A DNA stretch of 64,000 nucleotides from Hydrogenovibrio thermophilus (GTDB taxonomy: Bacteria > Pseudomonadota > Gammaproteobacteria > Thiomicrospirales > Thiomicrospiraceae): the NCBI RefSeq assembly GCF_004028275.1, contig NZ_CP035033.1:434001-498000 (forward strand), written 5' to 3'. Numbering within the stretch: position 1 is the stretch's first letter; each line of letters begins with the position of its first letter. This document shows positions 12,199-22,533 of this stretch, one piece after another. The position numbers and the translations under genes were made by a program. The notes beneath the pieces were generated by a model that did no database searches, was not told the DNA's origin, and saw only the letters and a list, made by a program, of their open reading frames with translations.

Positions 12199-12819
12199 AT
12201 GGATTTGAAATTAATAGAGTTAGCCAGTGGAAAAGAAGCAGGGGCCGTCAAGGTTTCTGATGACGTTTTCGGTGTTGAATTTAATGAATCTCTTGTTCAC
12301 CAGGTTGTAAATGCTTATATGGCTGGTGCCCGTTCAGGCACAAAAGGTCAGAAGAACCGTTCAGCCGTAAGTGGTGGTGGTGCGAAGCCGTGGGCTCAAA
12401 AAGGCTCCGGTCGCGCTCGTGCCGGTACAACTCGCAGCCCAGTGTGGGTTGGTGGCGGTCGTGCCTTCCCGGGACACAATCGCGATTTTTCACAAAAAGT
12501 GAACAAGAAAATGTATCGCGGTGCCATGAAATCAATTTTTTCTGAGTTGGTTCGCACAGATCGATTGGTTGTTGTGGATGACTTTAAAGTTGAAGCACCA
12601 AAGACAAAAGAATTTGTTGCTAAGTTGGCCACGCTTGATTTGAAAGATGCTTTGGTTATCACGGAAGGTTTTGATGAGTACCTATATCTTTCTGCACGTA
12701 ATTTGTATCATGCAGATGTTTGTGATGTGGCTTCCATTGACCCGGTCAGCTTGGTTGGATTTAAGTCAATTGTCGTAACGCAAGGTGCCGTTAAGCAGCT
12801 TGAGGAGAAGTTAGGATGA
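12199..12819 (+). CDS. rplD: 50S ribosomal protein L4
   Basis: L4 lines the exit tunnel and is the autogenous repressor of the S10 operon in E. coli, partly through transcription attenuation in the leader. I chose the ATG at 12199 (206 aa, beginning [15 protein letters not shown]). A longer frame opening at 12166 overlaps rplC and lacks family similarity. The tunnel loop shows [20 protein letters not shown]4 control is relevant because the rpsJ leader carries a terminator-like hairpin. Confidence 0.97.
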   Translation: MDLKLIELASGKEAGAVKVSDDVFGVEFNESLVHQVVNAYMAGARSGTKGQKNRSAVSGGGAKPWAQKGSGRARAGTTRSPVWVGGGRAFPGHNRDFSQKVNKKMYRGAMKSIFSELVRTDRLVVVDDFKVEAPKTKEFVAKLATLDLKDALVITEGFDEYLYLSARNLYHADVCDVASIDPVSLVGFKSIVVTQGAVKQLEEKLG

Positions 12820-13112
12820 GTAAAGAACGTTTGCTGAAAGTATTAGTGGCTCCTCATGTTTCAGAAAAATCTGCGTTGATGGCGGATTCTTCTGAGCAAT
12901 ATGTGTTTAAAGTCATGCCAGGTGCGACAAAGCCTGAAGTTAAACAAGCCGTAGAAGAATTGTTTGATGTTAAGGTTCAGTCGGTCAATGTGATCAATAT
13001 TAAAGGCAAGACAAAAGTCTTTAGAGGCCGGGTAGGGAAACGTAATGGTTTGCGTAAAGCGATCGTTCGTTTGGTGCCGGGTCAAGAAATTGACTTTGTT
13101 GGCGCAGAATAA
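12816..13112 (+). CDS. rplW: 50S ribosomal protein L23
   Basis: L23 lies at the tunnel exit, where trigger factor and SRP dock. It is 98 aa, with [19 protein letters not shown] at the N-terminus and the [20 protein letters not shown] tail. Its ATG overlaps the rplD stop by four bases (ATGA), indicating coupled translation. Confidence 0.97.
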   Translation: MSKERLLKVLVAPHVSEKSALMADSSEQYVFKVMPGATKPEVKQAVEELFDVKVQSVNVINIKGKTKVFRGRVGKRNGLRKAIVRLVPGQEIDFVGAE

Positions 13113-13123
13113 GAGAGGTTGTC

Positions 13124-13951
13124 ATGGCAATTATTAAGAAATCAAAACCTACTTCGCCTGGCCGTCGTTTTGTTGTAAGTGTTGTTGAGCCGGATTTGCA
13201 TAAAGGCAAGCCGCATGCAGCCCTGCTTGAAAAGAAATCGAAATCAGGTGGTAGAAACTCGAATGGACGAATTACTGTAAGACACCAAGGTGGTGGTCAC
13301 AAGCAGCATTATCGTCAAGTAGACTTTAAGCGTAACAAAGATGGTGTTGCAGCTGTTGTTGAGCGTTTGGAATATGATCCAAACCGTACAGCGCACATTG
13401 CTTTGTTGAAGTACGCGGATGGTGAGAGACGTTATATTCTAGCGCCTAGACATGTTAAAGCGGGTGATGCAATTGAATCTGGTGAGCATGTTTCAATTAA
13501 AGCGGGTAATGCGCTGCCATTGAGAAATATTCCGGTCGGTACCATTGTGCATGCCCTAGAAATGAGACCTGGTAAAGGTGCTCAAATTGCACGTAGTGCG
13601 GGTGCCTATGCACAGATCGCAGGTCGAGATGGTGCTTATGTTTTGGTTAAACTTCGTTCCGGTGAGATGCGTAAGATTCTGGCAGACTGCCGCGCAACAA
13701 TCGGCGAGGTTGGAAACCAAGAGCACTCCCTGAGAAAGCTTGGTAAAGCGGGTGCAAAACGTTGGAAAGGTGTTAGACCGACGGTTCGTGGTGTGGCCAT
13801 GAACCCAGTAGATCACCCTCATGGTGGTGGTGAAGGTCGTACTTCTGGTGGTCGTAACCCTGTTACGCCATGGGGTGTTCCGACGAAAGGTAAGAAAACT
13901 CGTAGTAATAAGCGTACAGATAAAATGATCGTACGCCGTAGAAACAAATAA
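13124..13951 (+). CDS. rplB: 50S ribosomal protein L2
   Basis: L2 is needed for subunit association and peptidyl transfer. The 275-aa protein shows the C-terminal signature [14 protein letters not shown], which includes the conserved His implicated in activity, and ends with a basic [17 protein letters not shown] tail. It is eleven bases from rplW. Confidence 0.98.
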   Translation: MAIIKKSKPTSPGRRFVVSVVEPDLHKGKPHAALLEKKSKSGGRNSNGRITVRHQGGGHKQHYRQVDFKRNKDGVAAVVERLEYDPNRTAHIALLKYADGERRYILAPRHVKAGDAIESGEHVSIKAGNALPLRNIPVGTIVHALEMRPGKGAQIARSAGAYAQIAGRDGAYVLVKLRSGEMRKILADCRATIGEVGNQEHSLRKLGKAGAKRWKGVRPTVRGVAMNPVDHPHGGGEGRTSGGRNPVTPWGVPTKGKKTRSNKRTDKMIVRRRNK

Positions 13952-13962
13952 GGAAGGACCCT

Positions 13963-14235
13963 ATGCCACGTTCAGTTAAAAAAGGACCTTTTGTAGATCA
14001 TCACTTGTTGAAGAAAGTGATCGAGGCACAAGAATCTGGTAATAAACGTCCAATAAAAACATGGTCAAGAAGATCAATGATTCTTCCTGATATGATTGGT
14101 TTGACGATTGCAGTTCATAACGGTAAAGAGCATATCCCGGTTTATGTTTCAGAAAACATGGTCGGTCATAAGCTTGGTGAATTTTCGATGACGCGTACTT
14201 ATCGCGGTCATGCAGCAGACAAGAAATCTAGATAA
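13963..14235 (+). CDS. rpsS: 30S ribosomal protein S19
   Basis: S19 is in the 30S head and forms a complex with S13. It is 90 aa, beginning [15 protein letters not shown], with the family motif [23 protein letters not shown] split around residues 50-75. The AAGGAAGG ribosome-binding site is close to ideal. Confidence 0.98.
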   Translation: MPRSVKKGPFVDHHLLKKVIEAQESGNKRPIKTWSRRSMILPDMIGLTIAVHNGKEHIPVYVSENMVGHKLGEFSMTRTYRGHAADKKSR

Positions 14236-14246
14236 GGAGAAATATT

Positions 14247-14579
14247 ATGCAAGTAAGTGCTACTCATAGATTTGCCCGCATTTCTCCTCAGAAAGCGCGT
14301 CTGGTTGCAGATCTGATTCGCGGTAAAGATGTTGAAACCGCTGTAAATATTTTGGCTTTCAGCGACAAAAAAGCTTCTCAATTGATTGGGAAGGTTTTGA
14401 ACTCGGCGATTGCAAATGCTGAAAACAATGAAGGTGCGGATATTGACGAGTTGAAGGTGACGGAAGCTTATGTCAATGAAGGTCCTATCATGAAGCGTAT
14501 GCGCGCACGAGCAAAAGGTCGTGGAAATCGAATCTTAAAACGCATCAGTCATATCACTGTGACTGTTGGCGATAAGTAA
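14247..14579 (+). CDS. rplV: 50S ribosomal protein L22
   Basis: L22 reaches into the exit tunnel. It is 110 aa, with [17 protein letters not shown] near the N-terminus and the tunnel hairpin [18 protein letters not shown]. The latter is the region where macrolide-resistance changes occur in other species; no deletion or duplication is visible in it. Confidence 0.97.
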   Translation: MQVSATHRFARISPQKARLVADLIRGKDVETAVNILAFSDKKASQLIGKVLNSAIANAENNEGADIDELKVTEAYVNEGPIMKRMRARAKGRGNRILKRISHITVTVGDK

Positions 14580-14590
14580 GGAGAGTCAGA

Positions 14591-15277
14591 ATGGGACAAA
14601 AAGTTCATCCGGTTGGAATCCGTCTAGGGATTACAAGAGATTGGAACGCACGCTGGTACGCAGATAGCAAAAACTACTCTGATTTCCTTATCAGTGATGT
14701 AGAAATTCGTAAAGAATTGCATGAAAAATTGAAGCACGCTTCAGTTAGCCAAATCAACATCGAGCGTGTGGCTAACGGTGTGCGTGTTACGGTACATACG
14801 GCCAGACCTGGTGTTGTTATCGGTAAGAAAGGTGAAGATATTGAGAAGCTTAAGCAAGCATTGATTGCGAAAACAGGCTTACCGGTCAATATCAATATCG
14901 AAGAAATCAAGAAGCCGGAATTGGATGCAAAATTGGTTGCGGAGAGTATTGCTCAGCAACTTGAAAAACGTATTCAGTTCCGTCGCGCGATGAAGCGTGC
15001 GGTCAGCAATGCAATGCGTTTGGGTGCCGAAGGTATCAAGGTAAACGTTTCCGGACGTTTGAATGGCGCTGAAATTGCACGTGCCGAATGGTACCGCGAA
15101 GGTCGTGTGCCATTGCATACATTGCGTGCGGACATCGACTATGCCACTTTCGAAGCGGACACCACTTACGGAAAAATTGGGGTAAAAGTTTGGATCTTTA
15201 AAGGTGAAAAACTGGAAAAAATCTCAATGGTAAATGATGACAAGAAGCAGTCGAAAGGCAAGAAAGGCCGTAAATAA
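14591..15277 (+). CDS. rpsC: 30S ribosomal protein S3
   Basis: S3 lines the mRNA entry channel and has helicase activity with S4 and S5. The 228-aa product begins [19 protein letters not shown]. It contains the KH-domain loop [13 protein letters not shown] and ends in a Lys-rich tail ([11 protein letters not shown]). A GGAGAG ribosome-binding site precedes the ATG. Confidence 0.98.
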   Translation: MGQKVHPVGIRLGITRDWNARWYADSKNYSDFLISDVEIRKELHEKLKHASVSQINIERVANGVRVTVHTARPGVVIGKKGEDIEKLKQALIAKTGLPVNINIEEIKKPELDAKLVAESIAQQLEKRIQFRRAMKRAVSNAMRLGAEGIKVNVSGRLNGAEIARAEWYREGRVPLHTLRADIDYATFEADTTYGKIGVKVWIFKGEKLEKISMVNDDKKQSKGKKGRK

Positions 15278-15291
15278 GAGGAATAGTTGTT

Positions 15292-15705
15292 ATGTTAATG
15301 CCAAAACGTACAAAATTCAGAAAAGTACATAAAGGACGTAACCGCGGTCTTGCAAATGTCGGTAACAAAATCAGCTTTGGTGAGTTTGGTCTGAAAGCGA
15401 TGGAACGTGGACGTATGACTTCGCGTCAAATCGAGGCTGCTCGTCGAGTGATGACGCGTAAAGTAAAGCGTGGTGCAAAGATTTGGATTCGTGTTTTCCC
15501 GGATAAGCCAATTACCAATAAGCCACTTGAAGTGCGTATGGGTAAAGGTAAGGGTAGTGTTGAATACTGGGTTGCTCAGGTTCAGCCAGGACGTGTCCTT
15601 TATGAAATGCAAGGTGTGGATGAAGCTGTTGCGCGCGAAGCCTTCGAATTGGCTGCGGCAAAGCTACCATTTAAAACACAATTTGTTACAAGAACGGTGA
15701 TGTGA
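15292..15705 (+). CDS. rplP: 50S ribosomal protein L16
   Basis: L16 organises the A-site region of the large subunit. The 137-aa protein starts [19 protein letters not shown], matching the family start, so the first ATG is used rather than the one two codons later. [22 protein letters not shown] is the conserved core, and the Arg hydroxylated by RoxA in E. coli lies in this core. Confidence 0.97.
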   Translation: MLMPKRTKFRKVHKGRNRGLANVGNKISFGEFGLKAMERGRMTSRQIEAARRVMTRKVKRGAKIWIRVFPDKPITNKPLEVRMGKGKGSVEYWVAQVQPGRVLYEMQGVDEAVAREAFELAAAKLPFKTQFVTRTVM

Positions 15706-15707
15706 TT

Positions 15708-15896
15708 ATGACTGCAGAATTGAAAGAAAAGTCTGTAGAAGAACTGAGAAAAGATTTGTTGGATCTTCTGCAAGAACAGTTTAACTTGAGAATGCAACAT
15801 GCAACAGGCCAGTTGTCAAATACTGCTCAACTACGTACTGTGCGTCGTTCCGTTGCTCGAGTTAAAACCATCATTCGTCAAAAAGTGAGTAAATAA
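15708..15896 (+). CDS. rpmC: 50S ribosomal protein L29
   Basis: L29 is a small helical protein near the tunnel exit, beside L23. I use the ATG at 15708 (62 aa, beginning [15 protein letters not shown]). A GTG at 15702 overlapping the rplP stop would add two residues. [14 protein letters not shown] is the family motif. Confidence 0.95.
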   Translation: MTAELKEKSVEELRKDLLDLLQEQFNLRMQHATGQLSNTAQLRTVRRSVARVKTIIRQKVSK

Positions 15897-15898
15897 GA

Positions 15899-16162
15899 AT
15901 GGCTGGTATGGAAAAGAAAGCACGTACAATGCAAGGTGTAGTGGTCAGCAATGGCATGGATAAGTCAATCGTTGTGTTGACGGATCGTTATATCAAGCAC
16001 CCTAAGTATAAAAAATTCGTGAGAAAGTCCACAAAGGTTATGGCGCATGACGCAGATAATGCTTGTGGTGTTGGGGATCGAGTCACTATTTCTGAGTGCA
16101 CTCCAATTTCCAAAAGAAAGTCTTGGTCTTTGGTATCAGTAGACGAAAAAGCGAAGCTGTAA
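15899..16162 (+). CDS. rpsQ: 30S ribosomal protein S17
   Basis: S17 is an OB-fold primary binder of the 16S rRNA 5' domain. The product is 87 aa from the ATG at 15899. An alternative ATG at 15908 would give 84 aa, closer to E. coli S17, and no strong ribosome-binding site decides between them. [17 protein letters not shown] and [15 protein letters not shown] are diagnostic. It is the last gene of the S10 operon. Confidence 0.96.
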   Translation: MAGMEKKARTMQGVVVSNGMDKSIVVLTDRYIKHPKYKKFVRKSTKVMAHDADNACGVGDRVTISECTPISKRKSWSLVSVDEKAKL

Positions 16163-16169
16163 TTAACAG

Positions 16170-16197
16170 TAGACTTTTGAGTATTATTTGATATAAT
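16170..16197 (+). promoter_or_regulatory. Probable promoter of the spc operon
   Basis: TAGACT (16170-16175) and a perfect TATAAT (16192-16197) are separated by 16 bases, in the 134-bp gap between rpsQ and rplN. In E. coli the spc promoter occupies the same position. Confidence 0.65.
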
Positions 16198-16211
16198 TGC
16201 CCAAATTTTTT

Positions 16212-16263
16212 ACCGTCTTAACAACCAAGCCTGTGATGGGAACTAGTTGTTTTGGCGGTTTTT
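16212..16263 (+). terminator. Attenuator-like hairpin in the spc leader
   Basis: The arm 16212-16225 (ACCGTCTTAACAAC) pairs with 16246-16259 (GTTGTTTTGGCGGT) in 12 of 14 positions, including one G-U pair, and is followed at once by TTTTT. It lies just downstream of the TATAAT and upstream of the rplN ribosome-binding site. Confidence 0.5.
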
Positions 16264-16296
16264 GTGTTATTTAAATTTTATGGATGGAGTTCCATC

Positions 16297-16665
16297 ATGA
16301 TTCAAATGCAAACTGTGCTTGATGTTGCTGACAACAGTGGCGCGCGTAAAGTTCAATGTATCAAAGTGTTGGGCGGTTCCAAGCGTCGTTACGCAAGTGT
16401 TGGTGATGTTATTAAAGTAGCTGTGAAAGAAGCGGCTCCGCGTGGAAAGGTCAAAAAAGGTGACGTTTTTGATGCGGTTGTAGTGCGTACGGCGCAAGGT
16501 GTAAGACGTCCAGATGGTTCTAAGATCAAATTCGACGGGAATGCGGCAGTAATCCTGAACTCGAAACTTGAGCCGATTGGCACGCGTATTTTTGGCCCAG
16601 TAACACGTGAGCTTCGTAACGATAAATTTATGAAAATCGTTTCGTTGGCTCCAGAAGTTTTATAA
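16297..16665 (+). CDS. rplN: 50S ribosomal protein L14
   Basis: L14 is at the subunit interface. The ATG at 16297 gives 122 aa beginning [19 protein letters not shown], the family start, behind TGGATGGAG. An upstream extension of the frame to 16252 runs through the leader and is not protein-like. It is the first gene of the spc operon. Confidence 0.97.
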   Translation: MIQMQTVLDVADNSGARKVQCIKVLGGSKRRYASVGDVIKVAVKEAAPRGKVKKGDVFDAVVVRTAQGVRRPDGSKIKFDGNAAVILNSKLEPIGTRIFGPVTRELRNDKFMKIVSLAPEVL

Positions 16666-16675
16666 GGAACGGATA

Positions 16676-16990
16676 ATGAATCGTCTAAAAAAAGGTGATG
16701 AGGTTATCGTTATTGCTGGTAAAGATAAGGGTAAACGTGGCTCTGTTTCCCTTGTTATGCAAAATGGTAAGCTAATAGTAGATGGAATTAATTTGGCAAA
16801 GAAGCACGTTAAGCCTAACCCTATGACGGGAGAGCAAGGTGGTATCGTTTCAAAAGAAATGCCAATTGATGCTTCTAATGTTGCTTTATACAATCCTGAA
16901 ACAAAGAAAGCAGACCGAGTCGGTGTTCGAGAAGAAGACGGTGTTAAAAAACGTTTCTTCAAGTCTAACGGCAATTTGGTAGACGCTTAA
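16676..16990 (+). CDS. rplX: 50S ribosomal protein L24
   Basis: L24 initiates 50S assembly at the 5' end of 23S rRNA. It is 104 aa and contains the KOW motif ([18 protein letters not shown]) near residues 7-25. A GGAACGG ribosome-binding site lies ten bases after rplN. Confidence 0.97.
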   Translation: MNRLKKGDEVIVIAGKDKGKRGSVSLVMQNGKLIVDGINLAKKHVKPNPMTGEQGGIVSKEMPIDASNVALYNPETKKADRVGVREEDGVKKRFFKSNGNLVDA

Positions 16991-17002
16991 GTAGGTTGAG
17001 AT

Positions 17003-17542
17003 ATGGCAAGATTACAAAAAATTTATAACGACCAAGTTGTCCCTGCCCTGGTGGAGAAATTTGGTTATAAGTCTGTAATGCAGGCTCCTAAGTTGTCGAA
17101 GATTACGATTAATATGGGTGTTGGTGAAGCGATTGCTGACAAAAAAGTATTGGATAATGCTGTGTCAGACATGGAAGCTATTACCGGCCAAAAAGCAGTT
17201 CGTACATTGGCTCGTCGTTCAGTTGCAAGCTTTAAAGTGCGTGACGGTTATCCGTTGGGCTGTAAAGTAACGTTGCGTGGCGCCAGAATGTATGAGTTTT
17301 TGGATCGACTGATTAATGTTGCTTTACCTCGAGTCAGAGACTTTCAAGGTGTGAAAGCGAACGCTTTTGACGGTCGTGGTAACTACAATCTAGGTATCAA
17401 AGAGCAGATCATTTTCCCAGAGATTGAGTTTGAGAAGGTTGATAAGATCCGAGGTATGGATATCAGCTTTACGACGACTGCGTCGACGAATGATGAAGCG
17501 AAAGCTCTTTTAGAAGCCTTTAATTTCCCATTTAAGAAGTAA
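17003..17542 (+). CDS. rplE: 50S ribosomal protein L5
   Basis: L5 binds 5S rRNA and contacts the P-site tRNA. It is 179 aa, with [16 protein letters not shown] near residue 28, [28 protein letters not shown] (only its start and end quoted here: LPRVRDFQG and NYNLGIKEQ) and the end [11 protein letters not shown]. Confidence 0.97.
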   Translation: MARLQKIYNDQVVPALVEKFGYKSVMQAPKLSKITINMGVGEAIADKKVLDNAVSDMEAITGQKAVRTLARRSVASFKVRDGYPLGCKVTLRGARMYEFLDRLINVALPRVRDFQGVKANAFDGRGNYNLGIKEQIIFPEIEFEKVDKIRGMDISFTTTASTNDEAKALLEAFNFPFKK

Positions 17543-17556
17543 GGTAGAGGTTTCCC

Positions 17557-17862
17557 ATGGCAAAGCAATCAATGATTGAAAGAGAAAAGAAAAGAGCAAA
17601 GACAGTTGCTAAGTATGCAGCCAAAAGAGCGGAGTTGAAAAAAGCTTCGGTTGATATGTCTTTGAGCTTTGAAGAACGTATGGATGCAATGGAAAAACTG
17701 GCGAAGCTACCACGAAATGCATCGCCTGTAAGACAGCAAAATCGTTGTCGTTTGACAGGGCGCCCGCACGGTGTTTATAGAAAGTTTGGATTGTCACGTA
17801 ACATGCTAAGAGAATTAGCCATGCAAGGTGATGTACCTGGTTTAAGAAAAGCAAGTTGGTAA
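17557..17862 (+). CDS. rpsN: 30S ribosomal protein S14 (zinc-independent form)
   Basis: S14 is a 30S head protein. At 101 aa, with [19 protein letters not shown] in place of the CxxC...CxxC ribbon, this is the long zinc-free type. It sits between rplE and rpsH as in E. coli. Confidence 0.97.
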   Translation: MAKQSMIEREKKRAKTVAKYAAKRAELKKASVDMSLSFEERMDAMEKLAKLPRNASPVRQQNRCRLTGRPHGVYRKFGLSRNMLRELAMQGDVPGLRKASW

Positions 17863-17874
17863 GGATAAATATTT

Positions 17875-18270
17875 ATGAGTATGTCTGATCCAATAGCTGA
17901 TATGCTAACTCGTATTCGCAATGGCCAAATTGCTGGTCATGCAAATGTTGTTATGCCTTCTTCCAAAGTTAAGGTTGCAGTTGCAAAAGTTTTGGCTGGT
18001 GAAGGGTATGTTAGCGCATACAGCGTAAGTGATAAGAACGGTAAGTCAGAATTGTCGGTCGATTTGAAGTATTTCGAAGGTAAGCCGGTTATTGAAATGT
18101 TGAAGCGTGTAAGCCGACCAGGTTTGCGTGTTTATAAAAACAAAAATGAGTTGCCGAAAGTAATTGGTGGTTTAGGGGTGGCCGTTGTGTCGACTTCTAA
18201 AGGAATTATGTCTGATCGTGATGCCCGCACAGCTGGTATCGGCGGTGAGATTATTTGTTACGTAGCGTAA
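17875..18270 (+). CDS. rpsH: 30S ribosomal protein S8
   Basis: S8 binds helix 21 of 16S rRNA and in E. coli represses the spc operon by binding at rplE. It is 131 aa, beginning [17 protein letters not shown], with [10 protein letters not shown] and [13 protein letters not shown] in the C-terminal rRNA-binding half. Confidence 0.97.
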   Translation: MSMSDPIADMLTRIRNGQIAGHANVVMPSSKVKVAVAKVLAGEGYVSAYSVSDKNGKSELSVDLKYFEGKPVIEMLKRVSRPGLRVYKNKNELPKVIGGLGVAVVSTSKGIMSDRDARTAGIGGEIICYVA

Positions 18271-18282
18271 GGGGAGATCACA

Positions 18283-18816
18283 ATGTCTAGAATTGCAAAG
18301 TCTCCTATCACAGTACCATCAGGTGTGGAAGTCTCTGTTCAGGGTTCCGATGTGTCGGTCAAGGGTTCGAAAGGTGCACTTTCAAACACGTTCAACCCAA
18401 TGGTGGCAATCTCACTGGAAGATGGTGTGGTGACCGTTGCTCCTAAGAGCAACAGTAAAAATGCATGGGCTCAAGCTGGAACGGTAAGATCCATTATCAA
18501 TAACATGGTTGTCGGTGTTTCTGAAGGTTTTGAGAAAAAATTGCAACTGGTTGGTGTTGGTTACCGTGCTCAAGCTCAAGGAAAAGTTTTGAACCTGACG
18601 CTTGGTTTTTCTCATCCGGTCAATCATGAGTTGCCAGAAGGCATTACTGTTGAGACGCCAAGCCAAACGGAAATCGTAGTGAAAGGTGCAGATAAGCAAG
18701 TTGTTGGACAAGTTGCTGCTGAAATCCGTGGTTATCGTCCGCCAGAGCCTTATAAAGGCAAAGGTGTTAAGTACGCGGATGAATATATCTTGCGCAAAGA
18801 AGCTAAGAAAAAATAA
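18283..18816 (+). CDS. rplF: 50S ribosomal protein L6
   Basis: L6 lies near the factor-binding stalk. It is 177 aa, starting [17 protein letters not shown] and ending in the family signature [13 protein letters not shown]...[15 protein letters not shown] precedes the ATG. Confidence 0.97.
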   Translation: MSRIAKSPITVPSGVEVSVQGSDVSVKGSKGALSNTFNPMVAISLEDGVVTVAPKSNSKNAWAQAGTVRSIINNMVVGVSEGFEKKLQLVGVGYRAQAQGKVLNLTLGFSHPVNHELPEGITVETPSQTEIVVKGADKQVVGQVAAEIRGYRPPEPYKGKGVKYADEYILRKEAKKK

Positions 18817-18831
18817 AGGTTGGGATTATAC

Positions 18832-19185
18832 ATGGATAAGAAAGCTACCCGACTACGTAGAGCGAAAAAAACGCGAGCAAAATTGGCTTCACAGGATAAA
18901 GCACGTCTTTGTGTGCACAGAACTCCTAAGCACATTTATGCTCAGATTATCTCATCAGATGGTTCATCTGTTGTTGCTTCAAGCTCTACAGTCCAAGCAG
19001 AAATTAAAAAGCAAGTTGCCTTTGGTGGAAACAAAGAAGCAGCGAAGCTTGTTGGTAAGTCAATAGCGGAAAAAGCTAAGGCTGCGGGCATTGAGTCTGT
19101 TGCATTTGACCGTTCTGGTTTTAAATATCATGGTCGTGTTCAAGTTCTAGCAGATTCTGCTCGAGAAAACGGTCTTCAGTTTTAA
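18832..19185 (+). CDS. rplR: 50S ribosomal protein L18
   Basis: L18 binds 5S rRNA with L5. The ATG at 18832 gives 117 aa ([18 protein letters not shown]), the family length; an upstream GTG at 18820 would add four residues. The conserved end [20 protein letters not shown] is present. Confidence 0.97.
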   Translation: MDKKATRLRRAKKTRAKLASQDKARLCVHRTPKHIYAQIISSDGSSVVASSSTVQAEIKKQVAFGGNKEAAKLVGKSIAEKAKAAGIESVAFDRSGFKYHGRVQVLADSARENGLQF

Positions 19186-19199
19186 AAGAAGGGATAACA

Positions 19200-19709
19200 A
19201 TGTCTTCAAAAGAATTACAAGAAGGTCAAGACGGACTTATTGAAAAATTGGTTTCAGTTCGCCGAGTTGCAAAAGTTGTGAAAGGTGGACGTGTCTTCGG
19301 TTTTTCAGCACTAACCGTTGTTGGTGATGGTGAGGGTCGTGTTGGCTACGGAAGTGGTAAGGCAAACGAAGTTCCAGTTGCGATTAAGAAGGCAATGGAA
19401 AAAGCGCGCCGTAACATGAAAGATGTCCACCTGAATGGCGGTACATTGCAATATCCGATCAATTTCAAGCAAGGTGCAGCCAACATCGTATTGCTACCGG
19501 CTTCTGACGGTACTGGAATCATCGCCGGTGGTGCGATGCGTGCCGTACTGGAAGCTGCGGGCGTTAAAGATGTCTTGGCAAAGTGTGTTGGAACAACACG
19601 TCCAGTAAACGTGGTTCGTTCAACTGTTAACGCTTTGACTGGAATGAGTAGCCCGGAATCAATTGCGGCCAAGCGCGGTAAGTCCGTCGAAGAAATTTTA
19701 GGTGAATAA
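19200..19709 (+). CDS. rpsE: 30S ribosomal protein S5
   Basis: S5 controls decoding fidelity and helps unwind mRNA. It is 169 aa, with the double-stranded RNA-binding segment [16 protein letters not shown] followed by [17 protein letters not shown]. The spectinomycin-associated loop (VVKGGR) looks normal. Confidence 0.98.
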   Translation: MSSKELQEGQDGLIEKLVSVRRVAKVVKGGRVFGFSALTVVGDGEGRVGYGSGKANEVPVAIKKAMEKARRNMKDVHLNGGTLQYPINFKQGAANIVLLPASDGTGIIAGGAMRAVLEAAGVKDVLAKCVGTTRPVNVVRSTVNALTGMSSPESIAAKRGKSVEEILGE

Positions 19710-19710
19710 A

Positions 19711-19899
19711 ATGTCAGATAAGAAATTAGTCAATGTTACTTTGGTTAAAAGCACAATCGGACGACTGCCTGCTCATAAAGCGTGTGTTGCAGGACTTGGG
19801 TTACGAAAAATGCACCAAACTGTAGCGGTTGTTGATACTCCTGAAAACAGAGGGATGATCAATAAAGTTTCCTATTTGCTTAAAGTAGAGGAAGCATAA
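19711..19899 (+). CDS. rpmD: 50S ribosomal protein L30
   Basis: L30 is a small non-essential 50S protein. I use the ATG at 19711 (62 aa, beginning [17 protein letters not shown]), which has AGGTGA upstream within the end of rpsE. Opening at the GTG at 19702 would overlap that site. L30 is absent in some bacteria but present here. Confidence 0.95.
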   Translation: MSDKKLVNVTLVKSTIGRLPAHKACVAGLGLRKMHQTVAVVDTPENRGMINKVSYLLKVEEA

Positions 19900-19900
19900 T

Positions 19901-20335
19901 ATGCATTTAAATACTTTAAAGCCAGCTGAAGGCGCAAAGAAACTTGCTAAACGTAAAGGTCGCGGTCAAGGTTCCGGCAACGGTAAAATGGCTGGACGCG
20001 GGCATAAAGGTCAAAAATCACGTTCCGGCGGTATGCCAAAAATCGGTTTTGAAGGTGGTCAAATGCCTTTGCAACGTCGCTTGCCAAAGGTTGGTTTTAC
20101 CTCTCGCAAGGCTGCGTTTACAGCTGAAATCCGTTTGGATACACTGTCTTCAATGGATTCAGATGTCATTGATCTGCAAGCATTGAAAGCCGCGGATTTG
20201 GTTTCAGATAAAATCAAAACCGTTAAAGTGATTAATAGTGGTGAATTGACAAAAGCTGTCAAACTGTCTGGTTTGAAGGTTACAGCTGGCGCCAAGGCTG
20301 CTATTGAAGCTGCTGGTGGATCCGTAGAAGCTTGA
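19901..20335 (+). CDS. rplO: 50S ribosomal protein L15
   Basis: L15 is a late-assembly 50S protein. The 144-aa product has the Gly-rich N-terminal extension [20 protein letters not shown] and [15 protein letters not shown]. It starts two bases after rpmD and almost touches secY. Confidence 0.97.
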   Translation: MHLNTLKPAEGAKKLAKRKGRGQGSGNGKMAGRGHKGQKSRSGGMPKIGFEGGQMPLQRRLPKVGFTSRKAAFTAEIRLDTLSSMDSDVIDLQALKAADLVSDKIKTVKVINSGELTKAVKLSGLKVTAGAKAAIEAAGGSVEA

Positions 20336-20337
20336 TT

Positions 20338-21651
20338 ATGAAAAGTCAGTCAATTGAAAATTCAGGTACAAGTGGTCTAAGTCAAAAAATCTTTTTTGTC
20401 TTAGGAGCCCTAATCGTTTATCGACTAGGGACTCATATTCCGGTCCCTTTGATTGATCCAGTTGCGCTGGCTGCGATGTTTGAGCAGCAGAAGGGCACAA
20501 TCCTGGACATGTTCAACATGTTCTCAGGTGGCGCTTTGGAGCGACTGTCCATTCTGGCTCTCGGAATCATGCCTTATATTTCGGCTTCGATCATTATGCA
20601 ATTGCTGACGGTTGTTTCTCCGACGCTTGAGCAGTTGAAGAAAGACGGTGAGGCTGGTCGGCGCAAAATTACTCAATACACTCGCTATGGGACGGTGGTT
20701 TTGGCTACCTTCCAAGCATTGGGTGTTGCCATCGCCTTGGAGTCCCAAAATATCAATGGGATGTCCGTCGTGGTAGAACCAGGTTTCTTGTTTAAGGTCA
20801 TTGCAGTCACAACGCTGGTCAGCGGCACCATTTTCTTGATGTGGTTGGGTGAGCAAATTACTGAACGAGGTATCGGGAACGGTATTTCCTTGATCATTTT
20901 TGCAGGTATCGTTGCAGGATTGCCATCGGCACTTGGTGGAACGTTTGAACAAGTCAATACCGGTGCCATGCATGCGATTACCGCATTTGTCCTTTTGGGG
21001 CTGGTGTTTTTGGTCATTGCATTCGTTGTCTTCGTCGAGAGAGGCCAAAGACGCATTCCGATTCATTATGCGCAGCGCATGAGAGGTCGAAAGCTGTATG
21101 GCGGTCAAGAAGGGCATTTGCCATTGAAATTAAACATGGCGGGTGTGATTCCACCGATTTTTGCATCAAGCATTATTCTATTTCCTGCAACCCTAGGCGG
21201 TTGGTTTGGAACAGCTGAAAATATGGGGTGGTTGAAAGATATTGCAACGACAATGTCGCCTGGCCAGCCTTTGTATATTTTATTTTATGCAATGGCCATT
21301 ATTTTCTTCTGTTTCTTCTATACAGCCATCGTTTTTAATCCAAACGAAACGGCGGATAACCTGAGAAAATCAGGGGCTTATATCCCAGGAATCAGACCAG
21401 GTCAACAAACGGCTCGTCGCATTGACACGATTATGAGTCGACTAACTTTGGCAGGTGCGATTTACATCACGCTTGTATGTTTGTTGCCTGAATTTTTAAT
21501 TTTGTATTGGAATGTTCCTTTTTATTTTGGTGGAACATCATTGCTGATTATCGTTATCGTGGTTATGGATTTTATGACAAACATCCAGGCCCATATGCAA
21601 TCAGGTCAATACGAAAGTATGATGAGAAAAGCTAACTTAAAAGGGCGGTAA
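20338..21651 (+). CDS. secY: Protein translocase subunit SecY
   Basis: SecY is the channel subunit of the inner-membrane SecYEG translocon. The ATG at 20338 gives 437 aa. A TTG at 20332 overlaps the rplO stop and is less likely. About ten hydrophobic segments are visible. Family marks are [19 protein letters not shown]-like [28 protein letters not shown] and the cytoplasmic loop [15 protein letters not shown]. rpmJ does not follow it, which is unusual. Confidence 0.98.
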   Translation: MKSQSIENSGTSGLSQKIFFVLGALIVYRLGTHIPVPLIDPVALAAMFEQQKGTILDMFNMFSGGALERLSILALGIMPYISASIIMQLLTVVSPTLEQLKKDGEAGRRKITQYTRYGTVVLATFQALGVAIALESQNINGMSVVVEPGFLFKVIAVTTLVSGTIFLMWLGEQITERGIGNGISLIIFAGIVAGLPSALGGTFEQVNTGAMHAITAFVLLGLVFLVIAFVVFVERGQRRIPIHYAQRMRGRKLYGGQEGHLPLKLNMAGVIPPIFASSIILFPATLGGWFGTAENMGWLKDIATTMSPGQPLYILFYAMAIIFFCFFYTAIVFNPNETADNLRKSGAYIPGIRPGQQTARRIDTIMSRLTLAGAIYITLVCLLPEFLILYWNVPFYFGGTSLLIIVIVVMDFMTNIQAHMQSGQYESMMRKANLKGR

Positions 21652-21704
21652 TTTTAATTGACTAAAAATTAAGATTGCTACTAGTAATTAATCCTAGAAA
21701 TGAG

Positions 21705-21710
21705 TATAAT
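21705..21710 (+). promoter_or_regulatory. Probable -10 element of the alpha operon promoter
   Basis: A perfect TATAAT stands 40 bases before rpsM in the secY-rpsM gap. The -35 region at the right distance (TAGTAA, 21682-21687) is a poor match, so this rests on the -10 and on the position, which matches the alpha operon promoter in E. coli. Confidence 0.45.
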
Positions 21711-21749
21711 CGCTCGTTTTTCGGTAGATGGATAGTTAAGGAGCGCAAA

Positions 21750-22106
21750 ATGGCTCGTATTGCCGGCGTAAACATTCCAGTTAACAAACATATCGTTATT
21801 GGATTGAGATCGATCTACGGTGTTGGACAGACAACAGCGCAAAATATTTGTGCGAGCACAAAAATTGATCCAACAACGAAAGTTCGTGAACTAACTGAAG
21901 AACAGTTAGAAGCACTTCGTTCCGAAGTGACTAAGTACAAAATCGAAGGTGATCTTCGTCGTGATGTGACCATGAACATCAAACGTTTGATGGATATGGG
22001 TTGCTACAGAGGAATTCGTCACCGTAGAAGTCTTCCGTTGCGAGGACAACGTACCAAAAATAATGCTCGCACTCGTAAAGGGCCTAAAAAGCCTATTAAG
22101 CGTTAA
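21750..22106 (+). CDS. rpsM: 30S ribosomal protein S13
   Basis: S13 contacts the P-site tRNA and 50S bridges. The ATG at 21750 (118 aa, [14 protein letters not shown]) has AAGGAG upstream; the open frame back to 21675 runs through the promoter. The end [18 protein letters not shown] is typical. A CGCTC at 21711 could pair with GAGCG at 21741, which overlaps the ribosome-binding site. Confidence 0.97.
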   Translation: MARIAGVNIPVNKHIVIGLRSIYGVGQTTAQNICASTKIDPTTKVRELTEEQLEALRSEVTKYKIEGDLRRDVTMNIKRLMDMGCYRGIRHRRSLPLRGQRTKNNARTRKGPKKPIKR

Positions 22107-22127
22107 GCATAAATTTAGAGATTAGAT

Positions 22128-22517
22128 ATGGCAAAAGCAAATTCACGTGTTAAGAAGAAAGCAAAACAAGTCGTAACGGACGCCGTTGCGCATGTTCACG
22201 CTACTTTTAATAACACCATCGTGACGATTACGGATCGCCAAGGTAATGCACTTTGCTGGGCCACTTCCGGTGGAAGTGGTTTCCGCGGTTCTCGTAAGAG
22301 TACACCTTTCGCAGCCCAGGTCGCCGCAGAGCGCGCTGGCCAAATGGCTACGGAATATGGTGTTAAAAATATGGATGTTATGGTTAAAGGTCCTGGACCC
22401 GGCCGTGATTCAGCTGTTAGAGGATTGAACAGTGTTGGTTTTAAAATTACATCGATCTCCGATGTGACACCAATCCCGCATAACGGTTGCCGTCCGCCTA
22501 AAAAACGTCGCGTTTAA
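22128..22517 (+). CDS. rpsK: 30S ribosomal protein S11
   Basis: S11 is at the platform next to the E site. It is 129 aa, with [34 protein letters not shown] and the C-terminal end [18 protein letters not shown], all diagnostic of the family. Confidence 0.98.
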   Translation: MAKANSRVKKKAKQVVTDAVAHVHATFNNTIVTITDRQGNALCWATSGGSGFRGSRKSTPFAAQVAAERAGQMATEYGVKNMDVMVKGPGPGRDSAVRGLNSVGFKITSISDVTPIPHNGCRPPKKRRV

Positions 22518-22533
22518 TATTCAGAGGTAGAAG

